Part shown: positions 44,003 to 52,549 of the stretch, in pieces
Position numbering within the stretch: the first letter of the stretch is position 1
Layout of the letters: every line of letters starts with the position of its first letter
Source of the DNA: Aureibacillus halotolerans
GTDB lineage: Bacteria > Bacillota > Bacilli > Bacillales > DSM-28697
DNA length: 64,000 nucleotides
Direction of reading: 5' to 3'
Assembly: GCF_004363045.1 (NCBI RefSeq)
Contig: NZ_SNYJ01000004.1
Span: 62,001-126,000 of the forward strand
Program-made: the position numbers and the translations under genes
The notes under the pieces: generated by a model
The model's database searches: none
The model's input: the letters and a program-made list of their open reading frames with translations, nothing else
Told to the model about the DNA's origin: nothing

Positions 44003-44959
44003 ATGAGTGTTTCTCATGAAACAAAAACAAAATCCCGCGCGAGCTCTGGCTTGCGTGTTAAAACAAAGTGGAACTTGAAGAGAAATTGGCCCTTGCACGC
44101 GTTGCTTTTTCCTGCCGTTGCGCTTGCCTTTGTGTTCAGCTATCTTCCTCTTCCAGGTATCGTCATGGCCTTTCAAGAATTTAAGCCTTGGCTAGGGTTC
44201 TTCAATTCGCCATGGGTAGGCTTGGAGCAGTTTAATAAGCTGTTTACCTTTGCTGAAGCTCGTCAGGTCATTTGGAATACATTAATTATCGCTTCGTTAA
44301 AAGTTGTGTTTCAGCTCATCGTTCCTATTTTGTTTGCGCTTCTCCTCAATGAAGTGAAGCAAATGGGGTTCAAACGTTCCGTACAAACGCTCGTGTACCT
44401 CCCTCACTTCCTTTCATGGGTCATTCTTGGGGGCATTCTTCTTGATATGCTTTCTGTGGAAGGTGGCATTGTGAATCAATTTCTAGGGAGTTTTGGCATT
44501 GAGCCTATTTTCTTTTTAGGAGACGGGGATTGGTTTCGTTTTACAATCATCTTAAGTGATATTTGGAAGGAATTTGGCTTTTCAGCCATCATTTTTTTAG
44601 CTGCCTTAGCTGGGATCAATCCTAGTCTGTATGAAGCCTCAATCGTAGATGGAGCGAACCGCTTTCAACAGGTGCTCTATATTACGTTACCGTCTTTATT
44701 GCCTATCACGATTGTTGTAGCCACTCTCGCACTTGGAAATATTTTAAATGCTGGCTTCGATCAAATCCTAAATCTGTACAATCCGATGGTGTATGAAAAA
44801 GGAGATATCATTGATACGTATGTCTACCGTCAAGGCTTGCTCGGCGGGCAGTTCAGCTATGCCACAGCCGTTGGACTGTTCAAGTCAGTGATTGCCTTCA
44901 TTCTCATCATTACAGGGTACCGCCTAGCTTACAAATACGCAGACTATCGGATTTTTTAG
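44003..44959 (+). CDS. CUT1 permease (LplB-like)
   Basis: The start is ATG 44003 after GAAAGGAG, giving 318 residues; the open frame reaches further back but inside the regulator gene. It has six membrane segments and the EAA loop PSLYEASIVDGANRFQQVL, then NPMVYEKGDIIDTYVYRQG. It forms the channel with the next gene product. Confidence 0.92.
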   Translation: MSVSHETKTKSRASSGLRVKTKWNLKRNWPLHALLFPAVALAFVFSYLPLPGIVMAFQEFKPWLGFFNSPWVGLEQFNKLFTFAEARQVIWNTLIIASLKVVFQLIVPILFALLLNEVKQMGFKRSVQTLVYLPHFLSWVILGGILLDMLSVEGGIVNQFLGSFGIEPIFFLGDGDWFRFTIILSDIWKEFGFSAIIFLAALAGINPSLYEASIVDGANRFQQVLYITLPSLLPITIVVATLALGNILNAGFDQILNLYNPMVYEKGDIIDTYVYRQGLLGGQFSYATAVGLFKSVIAFILIITGYRLAYKYADYRIF

Positions 44960-44969
44960 GAGGGGTTCT

Positions 44970-45851
44970 ATGTTTCATATCAGCCGATCGTACCGGATTT
45001 TCTCCATTCTTAACATTGTGTTTCTCGCGCTTTTGTCTATCACGTGCATTGCACCGCTCTTGCATATACTGGCGGTCTCATTCAGTGCCGCCCCTGCCGC
45101 AAACGCCAATCTTGTGAAGTTTTGGCCAATTGACTTTACCGTCGCTTCTTGGGCACTCACATTAGAAAATGAAAGTTTTTTAAGAGCTTTAGGCATGGGA
45201 TTTTATCGTACAGCCTTAGGGACCGTGATTTCACTCGCCATTACAGTGTTGGCCGCCTACGCTCTATCAAAAGAAGACCATGAATTTAAGGGACGAAAAA
45301 TCTATATCTTTTACTTCGTCTTTATCATGCTGTTTAATGGTGGGCTTATCCCGACGTATATTCTTATACAGAACCTTGGGATGATTAATACAATCTGGGC
45401 GCTCGTTTTGCCTGGTGCTGTGAATGTGTTTAATCTCATTCTGCTTCTCAATTTCTTTCGCACGAGTGTTCCCAAATCACTGGATGAAGCAGCGCTCATG
45501 GATGGAGCTGGGCATTTTCGCATCCTGTTTACGATTTATGTGCCTATATCACTCCCTGCGATGGCAACGATCGCGCTCTTTACGATGGTCGGTCAATGGA
45601 ACTCGTGGTTTGATGGCTTGATTTACTTAACAGATTCAGCTAAATACCCCCTCTCCACATTTTTGCAGACATTGATTGTGCAAAAAGATTTTAGTCAGAT
45701 GAACATTAACCCCGATGAGATTAGCATGCTTTCCCAGCGAGCGGTTCAATCTGCGCAGATCTTTATCGGTTCATTGCCAATTCTTTTGGTCTATCCTTTC
45801 TTGCAGCGTTATTTTGTCAAAGGGATCGTCCTTGGATCGGTTAAAGAATAG
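44970..45851 (+). CDS. CUT1 permease (LplC-like)
   Basis: The 293-residue protein has six membrane segments, EAA loop KSLDEAALMDGAGHFRILF and the typical end RYFVKGIVLGSVKE. It is the last gene of the operon. As in the first CUT1 system here, no ATPase is encoded, so an MsmX-type shared ATPase is expected. Confidence 0.92.
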   Translation: MFHISRSYRIFSILNIVFLALLSITCIAPLLHILAVSFSAAPAANANLVKFWPIDFTVASWALTLENESFLRALGMGFYRTALGTVISLAITVLAAYALSKEDHEFKGRKIYIFYFVFIMLFNGGLIPTYILIQNLGMINTIWALVLPGAVNVFNLILLLNFFRTSVPKSLDEAALMDGAGHFRILFTIYVPISLPAMATIALFTMVGQWNSWFDGLIYLTDSAKYPLSTFLQTLIVQKDFSQMNINPDEISMLSQRAVQSAQIFIGSLPILLVYPFLQRYFVKGIVLGSVKE

Positions 45852-45864
45852 AGGTGCCTCACAC

Positions 45865-45908
45865 GAAAAAACGATCAAAGCACACCTCTGTGCCTTGATC
45901 GTTTTTCG
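45865..45908. terminator. Bidirectional terminator
   Basis: GAAAAAACGATCAA...TTGATCGTTTTTC forms a long stem (with GCACA/TGTGC inside) shared by the CUT1 operon and the convergent lipoprotein gene. Confidence 0.92.
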
Positions 45909-45911
45909 TTA

Positions 45912-46427
45912 TTAATGATGGTGACCTTCCATTCCGTCCATGCTGTCCATATCAGACACGTCGCTCTCAGCTTCAGCTTCCTCAGCTGCCTTGATGTCCT
46001 CCTCGCTTACGTCTCCGACAAGGATCTGCTCTTTCGGCATGGCATGAGTGCCTCTGGCGGTTACGTGCGATTGGACAAAGTAGACGCCACTGTCTGGAAA
46101 TGTGGCTTCAGCTGTATATGTGCCTTCCTCAACCATCGTTCCTTCTTCCTTCCATCCTTGTTCTCTCTCTCCAGCCTTCCAAAATTCAAAGGTCACACTG
46201 CCTGTATCAGCCTCCACCACTGGCGCGTCATTCTCTGTGAGAATTGCTTGTATTTCAGCTGTTTCCTCAGGCTGTACAGCCCCTGCCACTATCAGCTCGA
46301 CGTCAATGTCGCCCGTCAGCAATTGTTCTGTTTCCCCAGTTTCTTGTGTATCCTCCGGTGCCCCACCCTGACAGGCCGTGCTAACCATCAACATTGTTAG
46401 GGCAAGCAACAACATCATTTGTTTCAT
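45912..46427 (-). CDS. YtkA-like lipoprotein with His/Met-rich tail
   Basis: The 171-residue protein has a lipoprotein signal ending STAC near residue 19 and a YtkA/FixH-like beta domain (about 38-140, with VTFEFWKAGE, GTYTAEATFPDSGVYFVQSHVTARG). It has an acidic linker and ends MDSMDGMEGHHH. The tail looks like a metal-binding site, possibly copper, in line with roles proposed for YtkA-type proteins near oxidase biogenesis. It is anchored outside the membrane. Confidence 0.8.
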   Translation of the reverse strand: MKQMMLLLALTMLMVSTACQGGAPEDTQETGETEQLLTGDIDVELIVAGAVQPEETAEIQAILTENDAPVVEADTGSVTFEFWKAGEREQGWKEEGTMVEEGTYTAEATFPDSGVYFVQSHVTARGTHAMPKEQILVGDVSEEDIKAAEEAEAESDVSDMDSMDGMEGHHH

Positions 46428-46579
46428 ATGTAACTTTCATCCCTTCTACTGGTGTGAGCGCTTTTCATAATGAACGTTGTAAGTACTTCGTAATAAGTGT
46501 ACTCTTCCGTAATGGCTAAAACAAGCTGAGAAGCAACATCTACGTTAGCCACTAGCCCATAGAAGCTTAGAATGCCGCA

Positions 46580-46622
46580 CTAAAAAGCAGAATCACGTTT
46601 AATCCATACGTGATTCTGCTTC
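46580..46622 (-). terminator. Terminator of the DedA gene
   Basis: AGCAGAATCACGT and ACGTGATTCTGCT pair perfectly, and TTTTTA follows on the minus strand. Confidence 0.9.
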
Positions 46623-46633
46623 TAGTTTCATTG

Positions 46634-47242
46634 TTAGTCCCTGCGTTTCCTGCGGATAAATAATACGATAAACACGATTAAAAGGACGGCCAGAACCGCA
46701 TAGGCAATGTTTGAATACACATCCATATACACTACGATGTCCTCCCATGAGTCCCCAACGGCAGCTCCAACCCAAACAAGGAAGATGTTCCAAATCAATG
46801 TCCCTAATGTAGTGAAAAAGAGAAAGACCCAAAAATTCATATGGGACATCCCGGCTGGAATAGAGATTAAGCTTCTTACTAGTGGAATAAGGCGACAGAA
46901 AAAAACGGTCCAAACGCCGTATTTTTGAAACCATGTATCGGCACGGTAAATATCCTTTTTCGTCAAACGAAAAATATGCCCCCAGCGTTCAATAAACTTC
47001 TCAAGCCGCTTGTAATCTACGAGCACACCAATTCCATACAGGACAACCGCTCCACCAACAGAACCAAGCGTCGATGCAATCACAACCCCAGGAATGGTCA
47101 TGCTTGTCTGAGTTGTCATAAACCCACCGAAGGTAAGAATGACCTCTGACGGAATCGGCGGAAAAATATTTTCAATGGCGATCAATAAGAAAATCCCGAA
47201 ATACCCAAACTGCTCCATAATGTCCGTAATCCAGTTTTCCAT
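46634..47242 (-). CDS. DedA-family membrane protein
   Basis: The start is ATG 47242 (AGGAG 6 nt upstream), giving 202 residues: MENWITDIMEQFGYFGIFLL. Family motifs are ENIFPPIPSEVILTFGG (the acidic re-entrant loop), and FFCRLIPLVRSLISIPAG with the conserved arginines. DedA proteins flip undecaprenyl phosphate or phospholipids. Alkaliphiles often carry several copies; this window has a second VTT protein at 14.0-14.6 kb. Confidence 0.9.
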   Translation of the reverse strand: MENWITDIMEQFGYFGIFLLIAIENIFPPIPSEVILTFGGFMTTQTSMTIPGVVIASTLGSVGGAVVLYGIGVLVDYKRLEKFIERWGHIFRLTKKDIYRADTWFQKYGVWTVFFCRLIPLVRSLISIPAGMSHMNFWVFLFFTTLGTLIWNIFLVWVGAAVGDSWEDIVVYMDVYSNIAYAVLAVLLIVFIVLFIRRKRRD

Positions 47243-47454
47243 AACACACTCCTGTTTCCTAGCTATTGTTTTCAATCTATTAGAGAAGGTTCATTGTTCC
47301 ATACTTTTTTACAGCGTGCAACATATCCTTCGTTGTCGCGTGCACCTATGTATCCATTGGACAAATTTTATCTATCTTAAGTATACCTTTTCATTTCAGA
47401 ATTGAAAGAGGTTGAGGTCTGATTTTCTCATTAGACTTTAGGAGGATTCATATG

Positions 47455-47495
47455 AAAAACTGAGCGCAGGAAAACCACCCACGCTCAGTCCTTTT
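47455..47495. repeat. Dispersed terminator hairpin, copy 1
   Basis: ACTGAGCG (47459-47466) pairs with CGCTCAGT (47482-47489), followed by CCTTTTT. It is nearly identical to 57952-57990. No gene ends here. Instead it follows a ribosome site and start codon (AGGAGG, then ATG AAA AAC TGA at 47452-47463), as if the hairpin had replaced a coding region. Confidence 0.7.
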
Positions 47496-47565
47496 TGGGC
47501 TAGAGCACATTCGATCATTTGTACTAGTGCCCTTTCCACTAATTTAGTTGGTAATAGTCGAAAAT

Positions 47566-48174
47566 GAACCATCAAGGTCTTTCTCATTTCATTCGTTCTT
47601 TACATAAAACCAAAAGCGACGAATAACGAGACTCCAGCGGCAAAGAAATCACGACGAGGTACTCTCGAGTCGATGTTGCACTTGTGCCCTTTAGGGTGAA
47701 AAGAAAACACGACGAGGTTTTTTCGAGTTGAAGATGCGCTAGGGTGCACTGGAATTACGACCGCTTCGTCAACATACTTCGCTTTCCGCGGGCACGGCTT
47801 CAGCTTCCTCGGAAAGCTAAAGCTTTCCTGCGGGATCTTCAGCTCGCGCTGTTCCCGCTGGAGTCTACGTATGTTGACTACGCTGATGTTTGTTTCTGCG
47901 TACATTGTTTTTATTGTGGCTCGGTCTCGTATAGCGGATAAAAAGCCGTGTTGAGACCAAATAAGGCAAGTAAGTGTATCGTTTCAAGTTAGATCACCTA
48001 GTACCATTTACATGAAATTCGTTTGGTAAAGGAGTCAAGTGAACCATAAAAGGTCGATCTCATTTGATTCTCCCTTTATCATAAACCAAAAATGGCTACT
48101 AGCGAGACTCCACGGCAAAGAAATCACGACGAGGTTCCCTCGTATCGGTGATGCACTTGTGCCCTTTGGGGTGA
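47566..48174. repeat. Diverged 134-bp duplicate repeats (R2), 47566-47699 and 48041-48174, with partial copy at 47701-47740
   Basis: Both copies are 134 bp. They share GAACCAT, TCTCATTT, CATAAA..CCAAAA, CGAGACTCCA, the block CAAAGAAATCACGACGAGGT and CACTTGTGCCCTTT-G/A-GGGTGA. The core (AC-ACGACGAGGT) is repeated at 47705-47717 and again at 58183-58196. The region 47243-48402 has no recognisable gene. Confidence 0.75.
47701..47935. repeat. Composite R2-palindrome element, copy 1 (palindrome 47768-47878)
   Basis: A short R2 core is followed by a 111-bp palindromic unit bounded by GTCAACATAC and GTATGTTGAC. Inside are TTTCCGCGGG...CCCGCTGGAG and GGAAAGC...GCTTTCC. A conserved tail runs to about 47935. 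The whole block recurs at 58176-58422. Palindromes of this kind (CTTTCCGCGGGCACGGCTTC) are common between genes in Bacillaceae. Confidence 0.75.
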
Positions 48175-48402
48175 GCGCGAACGTTTGGGTTTGCTTATAG
48201 AAAATGTTTTCTAAATGGTCAGTTGCAAGAGTACACGCACATCACTTTTTTCTAAATAAAATAGGATCTACATTACCTGAAAAAGCACTAGTATTGGGCA
48301 CTTTGGCAAGTCAGAATGTATACTTTCTTATCTTTTTACATAACTCCTTGATCTGACCAATAAAGAGTTCTGGACGATTTCAACAGTGCCACAATCATTT
48401 TT

Positions 48403-49692
48403 TCAACTTACAGGGAACATTAGCATCGCACCAATCACTAGTAACACAATACGAACGAAATACATTGGGATTGAGAACAACCAGAAGTGCGAAAGCTTGT
48501 AATTCCCCATCCCTAAAATCATCGCAGGCATCCCATCGACTGGCATGAAGCCACCGTTCCATGCAGAGATCGCAACCGCAATTGCTGCTGCAGTAGGGTC
48601 AAGTCCTAAACTTAAGCTAGTTGCAATCGCAATTGGCGCAAAGATATAGACAGAACCCATAGCTGAACCAGTAAATGTAGCGCAAGCACTAGTCAATAGG
48701 GCAAAGATGAGGATAAGCAGAAATGGACTAACAACCGTACCCAATGAAGTCGCTACATATTCACCAATCATCGCTGTAAACCCAGTATCAGCCAATGTAT
48801 TGGCTACACCAATGACCCCCGCCATTAAAAGGATTACAGGTGCTCCCATGTTATCTCGAACTTCCTTGAAACCAAGAACATTGATAATTAATAAGAAGGC
48901 TCCTGCAAGACCAGGAATAACATAAGCCGCATCTCCTAAAACATTCAAAAGCATCATACCAATAACACTGATGATAAATGCAGCGATGGTAGCGTATTCT
49001 TTCCAAGCAGGCATGGCATCTACTTGAGTTGAAACGGCCGCATCATCTACTTCCGAATCTTCCACTCCCGCCACCGGGTGATCCGGCAGCAGACGATACG
49101 CAACCAAGGCCCATATCAAAAATCCTAGGCTTACGATCAAGTTAACGATAGCAAATTTAGACATTGAAAGTCCGCCAGTAACACCGGCTGTTTCTAAAAC
49201 ACTAACAGTAACGCCATATAAAAGCGCTACATTAAAAGGAACTAACGGATGGTTTGTTGCAAATCCTAAAGGCATCATCAGTCTAGACGTAGGCATTTTT
49301 TTATTATAAGGAATCATAGCGATAAGAGATAAAATTAGGACATAATACCCTGTAGAACCAGTACCCGTTAAACTTGCCCCACCCATAACGACGATAATTA
49401 AAAGAACGTAACTTTTGTATCCTCCCTTCTTCACCAAATTCAGCATGGAGGTTTGAACCCTACTAATTAAGCTCGTCTTCATCAGTCCCGCCATAACAAC
49501 CATAAAACCGGCAACCATGATAACGGTTGAATTGACAAAGCCGGCAAACGCTTCCGGAACTGTAGCCAGTCCTGTCACCACAAGTAAAAGTGAAGCGATA
49601 AGTGGTGGTGCCCCAAATGCAAATTTATCTGACATAATCATTGCAATCATAAGGACTAAGATTCCAAGTGCAAGATACATTTCAAGTGTCAT
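48403..49692 (-). CDS. SLC13/DASS-type anion permease
   Basis: The 429-residue protein has about 11 hydrophobic segments and the ion transporter superfamily pattern. Helical hairpins carry GGASLTGTGSTGYYVLILSL and ACATFTGSAMGSVYIFAPIA (repeated small-residue motifs of sodium/carboxylate carriers), and an internal duplication is evident. It is the last gene of the 48-56 kb minus-strand locus and probably imports the organic acid degraded there. An operator-like dyad and a cre-like site lie upstream, so it may have its own promoter. Confidence 0.75.
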   Translation of the reverse strand: MTLEMYLALGILVLMIAMIMSDKFAFGAPPLIASLLLVVTGLATVPEAFAGFVNSTVIMVAGFMVVMAGLMKTSLISRVQTSMLNLVKKGGYKSYVLLIIVVMGGASLTGTGSTGYYVLILSLIAMIPYNKKMPTSRLMMPLGFATNHPLVPFNVALLYGVTVSVLETAGVTGGLSMSKFAIVNLIVSLGFLIWALVAYRLLPDHPVAGVEDSEVDDAAVSTQVDAMPAWKEYATIAAFIISVIGMMLLNVLGDAAYVIPGLAGAFLLIINVLGFKEVRDNMGAPVILLMAGVIGVANTLADTGFTAMIGEYVATSLGTVVSPFLLILIFALLTSACATFTGSAMGSVYIFAPIAIATSLSLGLDPTAAAIAVAISAWNGGFMPVDGMPAMILGMGNYKLSHFWLFSIPMYFVRIVLLVIGAMLMFPVS

Positions 49693-50050
49693 TTTTATGA
49701 CTCCTCTCCTAAGTGATCACACGATGTCATCATCCAAAAAATACTAAAGTTCTAGTACTTTTGAGCTTCTACTGTAATCTAATTTCTACTCCTTTTCTCC
49801 CCAGCTCACTTTCATACGGAAAGCGGTTACACATATTGAAGAGTTCCGTGATAGGAACAAATAGATAGTAACCTTCTCTCCCTTGTACATCAGTACATGG
49901 GCAATGCAGTATGACTAAGATATTTTTTCATCTGGTAGGCAACCAATTTGTAGGAAGTGTGCTACGCTAAATTGAAACGCAGCACACCGCTGCCAGAGAA
50001 TTTGAGTCTTATAACCGACCCCTTAGTCTATCCATTGAATCGTAAAGCTC
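49693..50050 (-). promoter_or_regulatory. Intergenic region with dyad and cre-like site before the permease
   Basis: AAAGTTCTAGTACTTT (49746-49761) is a near-perfect dyad about 55 bp upstream of the start. On the minus strand TGTAACCGCTTTCC (49818-49831) matches the cre core TGNAANCGNWNNC exactly. A weak hairpin, GTGTGCT...AGCACAC (about 49957-49988), may end the BNR gene transcript. Confidence 0.55.
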
Positions 50051-51226
50051 TTAGCCTATTTCTCCAGAAGTAGGGTTGTAAACACCTTCATTTTCGCGCT
50101 TTTTACCGTAAAGATCTTCTACTGAAAAGCCGTTATATTTTACACAAATTCGATTCTTATATGCATACACCAAATGTAAGTGGCCCGATGCATCTTGATA
50201 GATGGTTGGGTATTCGAATTGAGAATTATTGGTTTTATTCTCTGCACCGATGAAACCTTCTGCGTGTTCAATGATTCTACCTATCGGCCACGTATTTCCT
50301 CCATCTTCAGACACTGAAACAACGACTGGATTTCTTAATCCTGGCCATGCCACTTTCCCTTTTTCAGGGTTACTAGCAGAGTTGGCGTTGTATGCAATAG
50401 CAATTGCGCCGTTTTCTAGCTTAATCGCGCTTACACTCGAGTTATTATTTGGCAAGGTGGTAGGCTCAGGAACGGACCAAGAATCTCCAAAATCGGTTGA
50501 CTCACTTCTATAAATATAATCCGCAAATCGACTTCTCATAAAGGCCACTAAATGACCCGCTTCGAGTTCTACAACATTTGCATGTACTCGGCCGTTACTA
50601 TCCGGCATACGTACTTCTTTCCATGTCTGTCCCGCATCATCAGACACTTGAAAAACAGTAGGATCGTGAGTTAGTCCGAATTTAGAATCTTCACATACCC
50701 ACGTGCTAAATATCCATCGATCATTGCTTAATACTTGAATCGCTTGCCGTGCAAATGTTCCTTCCTGATTGAATAACACCTCTGGTTCAGACCACGTTTC
50801 GCCATTGTCGTACGTTTTCTGGTACTTAATAATCGACGTGAATTGCATATTATCTTTGTCTGGTTGTCTTCCTTGTTGGGACGTATAGATCACCCAAACC
50901 GAATGATCTGGCGCATGGAAAAAGGATGGGTTTTGCTCACTTCGCGTATCGTCCTGTGAGATTATTTTCGGTTCGCTCCACTCTTGCGTTTTATTATCAA
51001 ATATCGATAGCACAATTGAGATATCGGGACTGCCTTCATATGATCCTGCAAACCATGCACATAATACATCCCCGTTTTCCAACTTTGTAACAGTTGGTGC
51101 ATGTGCCGTTGAGAAAGGTCCTGATGGAATTAAAGAGAAATCTATGTTTGTATATGCATCGTGATATAATTTACCGTTTGGAATGGACTCATTTACGACC
51201 AGTTTAGTGTTCCTCATAATCATCAC
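50051..51226 (-). CDS. BNR/Asp-box (sialidase-fold) protein, cytoplasmic
   Basis: The 391-residue protein has the six-bladed sialidase fold with Asp-boxes such as KTYDNGETWSEP, QVSDDAGQTWKEV, ESTDFGDSWSVP and SEDGGNTWPIG. A typical FRIP-type arginine motif is not evident, and no signal peptide is present (start MMIMRNTKL). Related proteins include exo-sialidases, rhamnogalacturonate-linked hydrolases and acetylesterase-like enzymes. Its place between permease and PdxA2-type dehydrogenase suggests it processes the imported substrate inside the cell. Confidence 0.75.
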   Translation of the reverse strand: MMIMRNTKLVVNESIPNGKLYHDAYTNIDFSLIPSGPFSTAHAPTVTKLENGDVLCAWFAGSYEGSPDISIVLSIFDNKTQEWSEPKIISQDDTRSEQNPSFFHAPDHSVWVIYTSQQGRQPDKDNMQFTSIIKYQKTYDNGETWSEPEVLFNQEGTFARQAIQVLSNDRWIFSTWVCEDSKFGLTHDPTVFQVSDDAGQTWKEVRMPDSNGRVHANVVELEAGHLVAFMRSRFADYIYRSESTDFGDSWSVPEPTTLPNNNSSVSAIKLENGAIAIAYNANSASNPEKGKVAWPGLRNPVVVSVSEDGGNTWPIGRIIEHAEGFIGAENKTNNSQFEYPTIYQDASGHLHLVYAYKNRICVKYNGFSVEDLYGKKRENEGVYNPTSGEIG

Positions 51227-51276
51227 CTTTTCTTTTGATTGATTTTCTGATTACTGCTTTTTTGATTGTCAAAACG

Positions 51277-51383
51277 TCCACTGTTGATCACGATGGGAGT
51301 GAGCTCCATTGAAAGTGCTCGCGTAAGCCTCCCTGCGTTCCGCCCATCCGTTTTCTAGCTTTTTCCCGTTGCTGAACAGTGGA
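51277..51383. repeat. 107-bp element with terminal inverted repeats
   Basis: TCCACTGTT (51277-51285) and AACAGTGGA (51375-51383) bound a GC-richer palindrome-like interior (GATGGGAG...CGCCCATC) and a T-run follows. It fills most of the 318-bp gap 51227-51544, which has no gene. Its size and form resemble the 109-111-bp palindromes near 47.8 and 58.3 kb, but the sequence differs. Confidence 0.6.
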
Positions 51384-51544
51384 TTTTTTGAACGCGTATC
51401 CATAATGAAACGCAGAATTATGCCACACAACTCCTTCGTGACAGGCAGAACCATTTCATCATTGAGCTTTCCCTACGACCATTGTTCGCGCTTACATTCC
51501 ATATGAAAGCAAAGCAGATAGTCTTGAGGTATCTGCTTATATCT

Positions 51545-52549
51545 TTAGACTTTTGGGGCCAAATCAGCGGCTGACGTTAACGCCGCCAACATACTGCGTT
51601 CATCCGCTCTATTTTTTCCGGCAATATCAAAGGCGGTTCCATGGTCAACTGACGTTCTTACGAGTCCGCCATTCAGGCCAACGGTAATGTTGACTCCCTC
51701 TTCCAGCCCCAGCACTTTAATCGGAACATGACCCTGATCGTGGTAACAGGCAACCACAATGTCAAAATCTCCTCTAACAGCCCGGAAAAAGAGCGTATCT
51801 GCCGGGTGTGGACCGCTTACCTCGATGCCTTCCTTCTCGGCTTTTTGAATGGCAGGAATAAGCTTATCCTCTTCTTCACCGTTTCCGAACAGTCCATTCT
51901 CACCGGCATGCGGATTAATGCCACAGACAGCGATGCGCGGTTGTTCGTAGCCGGCCTTGACAAGCGTGTCATGCGCCAACTTAATGACCGTATATGTGCG
52001 TTCCGGCGTAATAGAAGCAATTGCATCCAGTAGACCGATATGCGTTGTCAAGTGGATCACGCGCAACTTCGGAGAAGACAGCATCATGGAATAATCCTTT
52101 GTCCCAGTCAATTCTGCGAGAATTTCCGTGTGCCCAGGATAGTTATGCCCTCCCAGATGAAGAGCTTCTTTATTTAAAGGGGCCGTGCAGATGGCTGTCA
52201 GCTTGCCTTCAATGCCGAGCTCAACTGCCTTTTTTAAATAATGAAAAGCAGCATTTCCAGCTTCGGCGGAAACAGCTCCCTGCTTGACACCATCAGGCAG
52301 AAGGTGGAGGTCAAGAAGGTCAATGGTCCCCGGTTCAAACCGACACTCCGCCGGCGACTGGACCTTGTGAAAAGCTGTGTTTATGCCACTTACGGCAGCC
52401 GCCTGCTCCATTACTTTCGCATCACCGATGACAAACGGCTTTGCCTGCTCATATACTGAGGCATGGCTGAGAGACTTGACGATAATTTCCGGGCCAACGC
52501 CTGCAGCGTCACCCATTGTAATTCCGATAATCGGCTTCAACATGATCAA
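51545..52549 (-). CDS. pdxA2: PdxA2-type 4-phospho-acid-sugar dehydrogenase
   Basis: The 334-residue protein is of the PdxA fold (GITMGDAAGVGPEIIVKSL; metal-binding His in TAPLNKEALHLGGHNYPGHTE; ACYHDQGHVPIK; GTAFDIAGKNRADERSM). Vitamin B6 PdxA is not expected next to a DUF1537 kinase. In that setting PdxA2 oxidises and decarboxylates D-threonate or D-erythronate 4-phosphate to dihydroxyacetone phosphate (established for DtnK/PdxA2 and DenK/DenD systems). The gene overlaps the kinase gene by 41 bp, so the pair is translationally coupled. Confidence 0.88.
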   Translation of the reverse strand: MIMLKPIIGITMGDAAGVGPEIIVKSLSHASVYEQAKPFVIGDAKVMEQAAAVSGINTAFHKVQSPAECRFEPGTIDLLDLHLLPDGVKQGAVSAEAGNAAFHYLKKAVELGIEGKLTAICTAPLNKEALHLGGHNYPGHTEILAELTGTKDYSMMLSSPKLRVIHLTTHIGLLDAIASITPERTYTVIKLAHDTLVKAGYEQPRIAVCGINPHAGENGLFGNGEEEDKLIPAIQKAEKEGIEVSGPHPADTLFFRAVRGDFDIVVACYHDQGHVPIKVLGLEEGVNITVGLNGGLVRTSVDHGTAFDIAGKNRADERSMLAALTSAADLAPKV

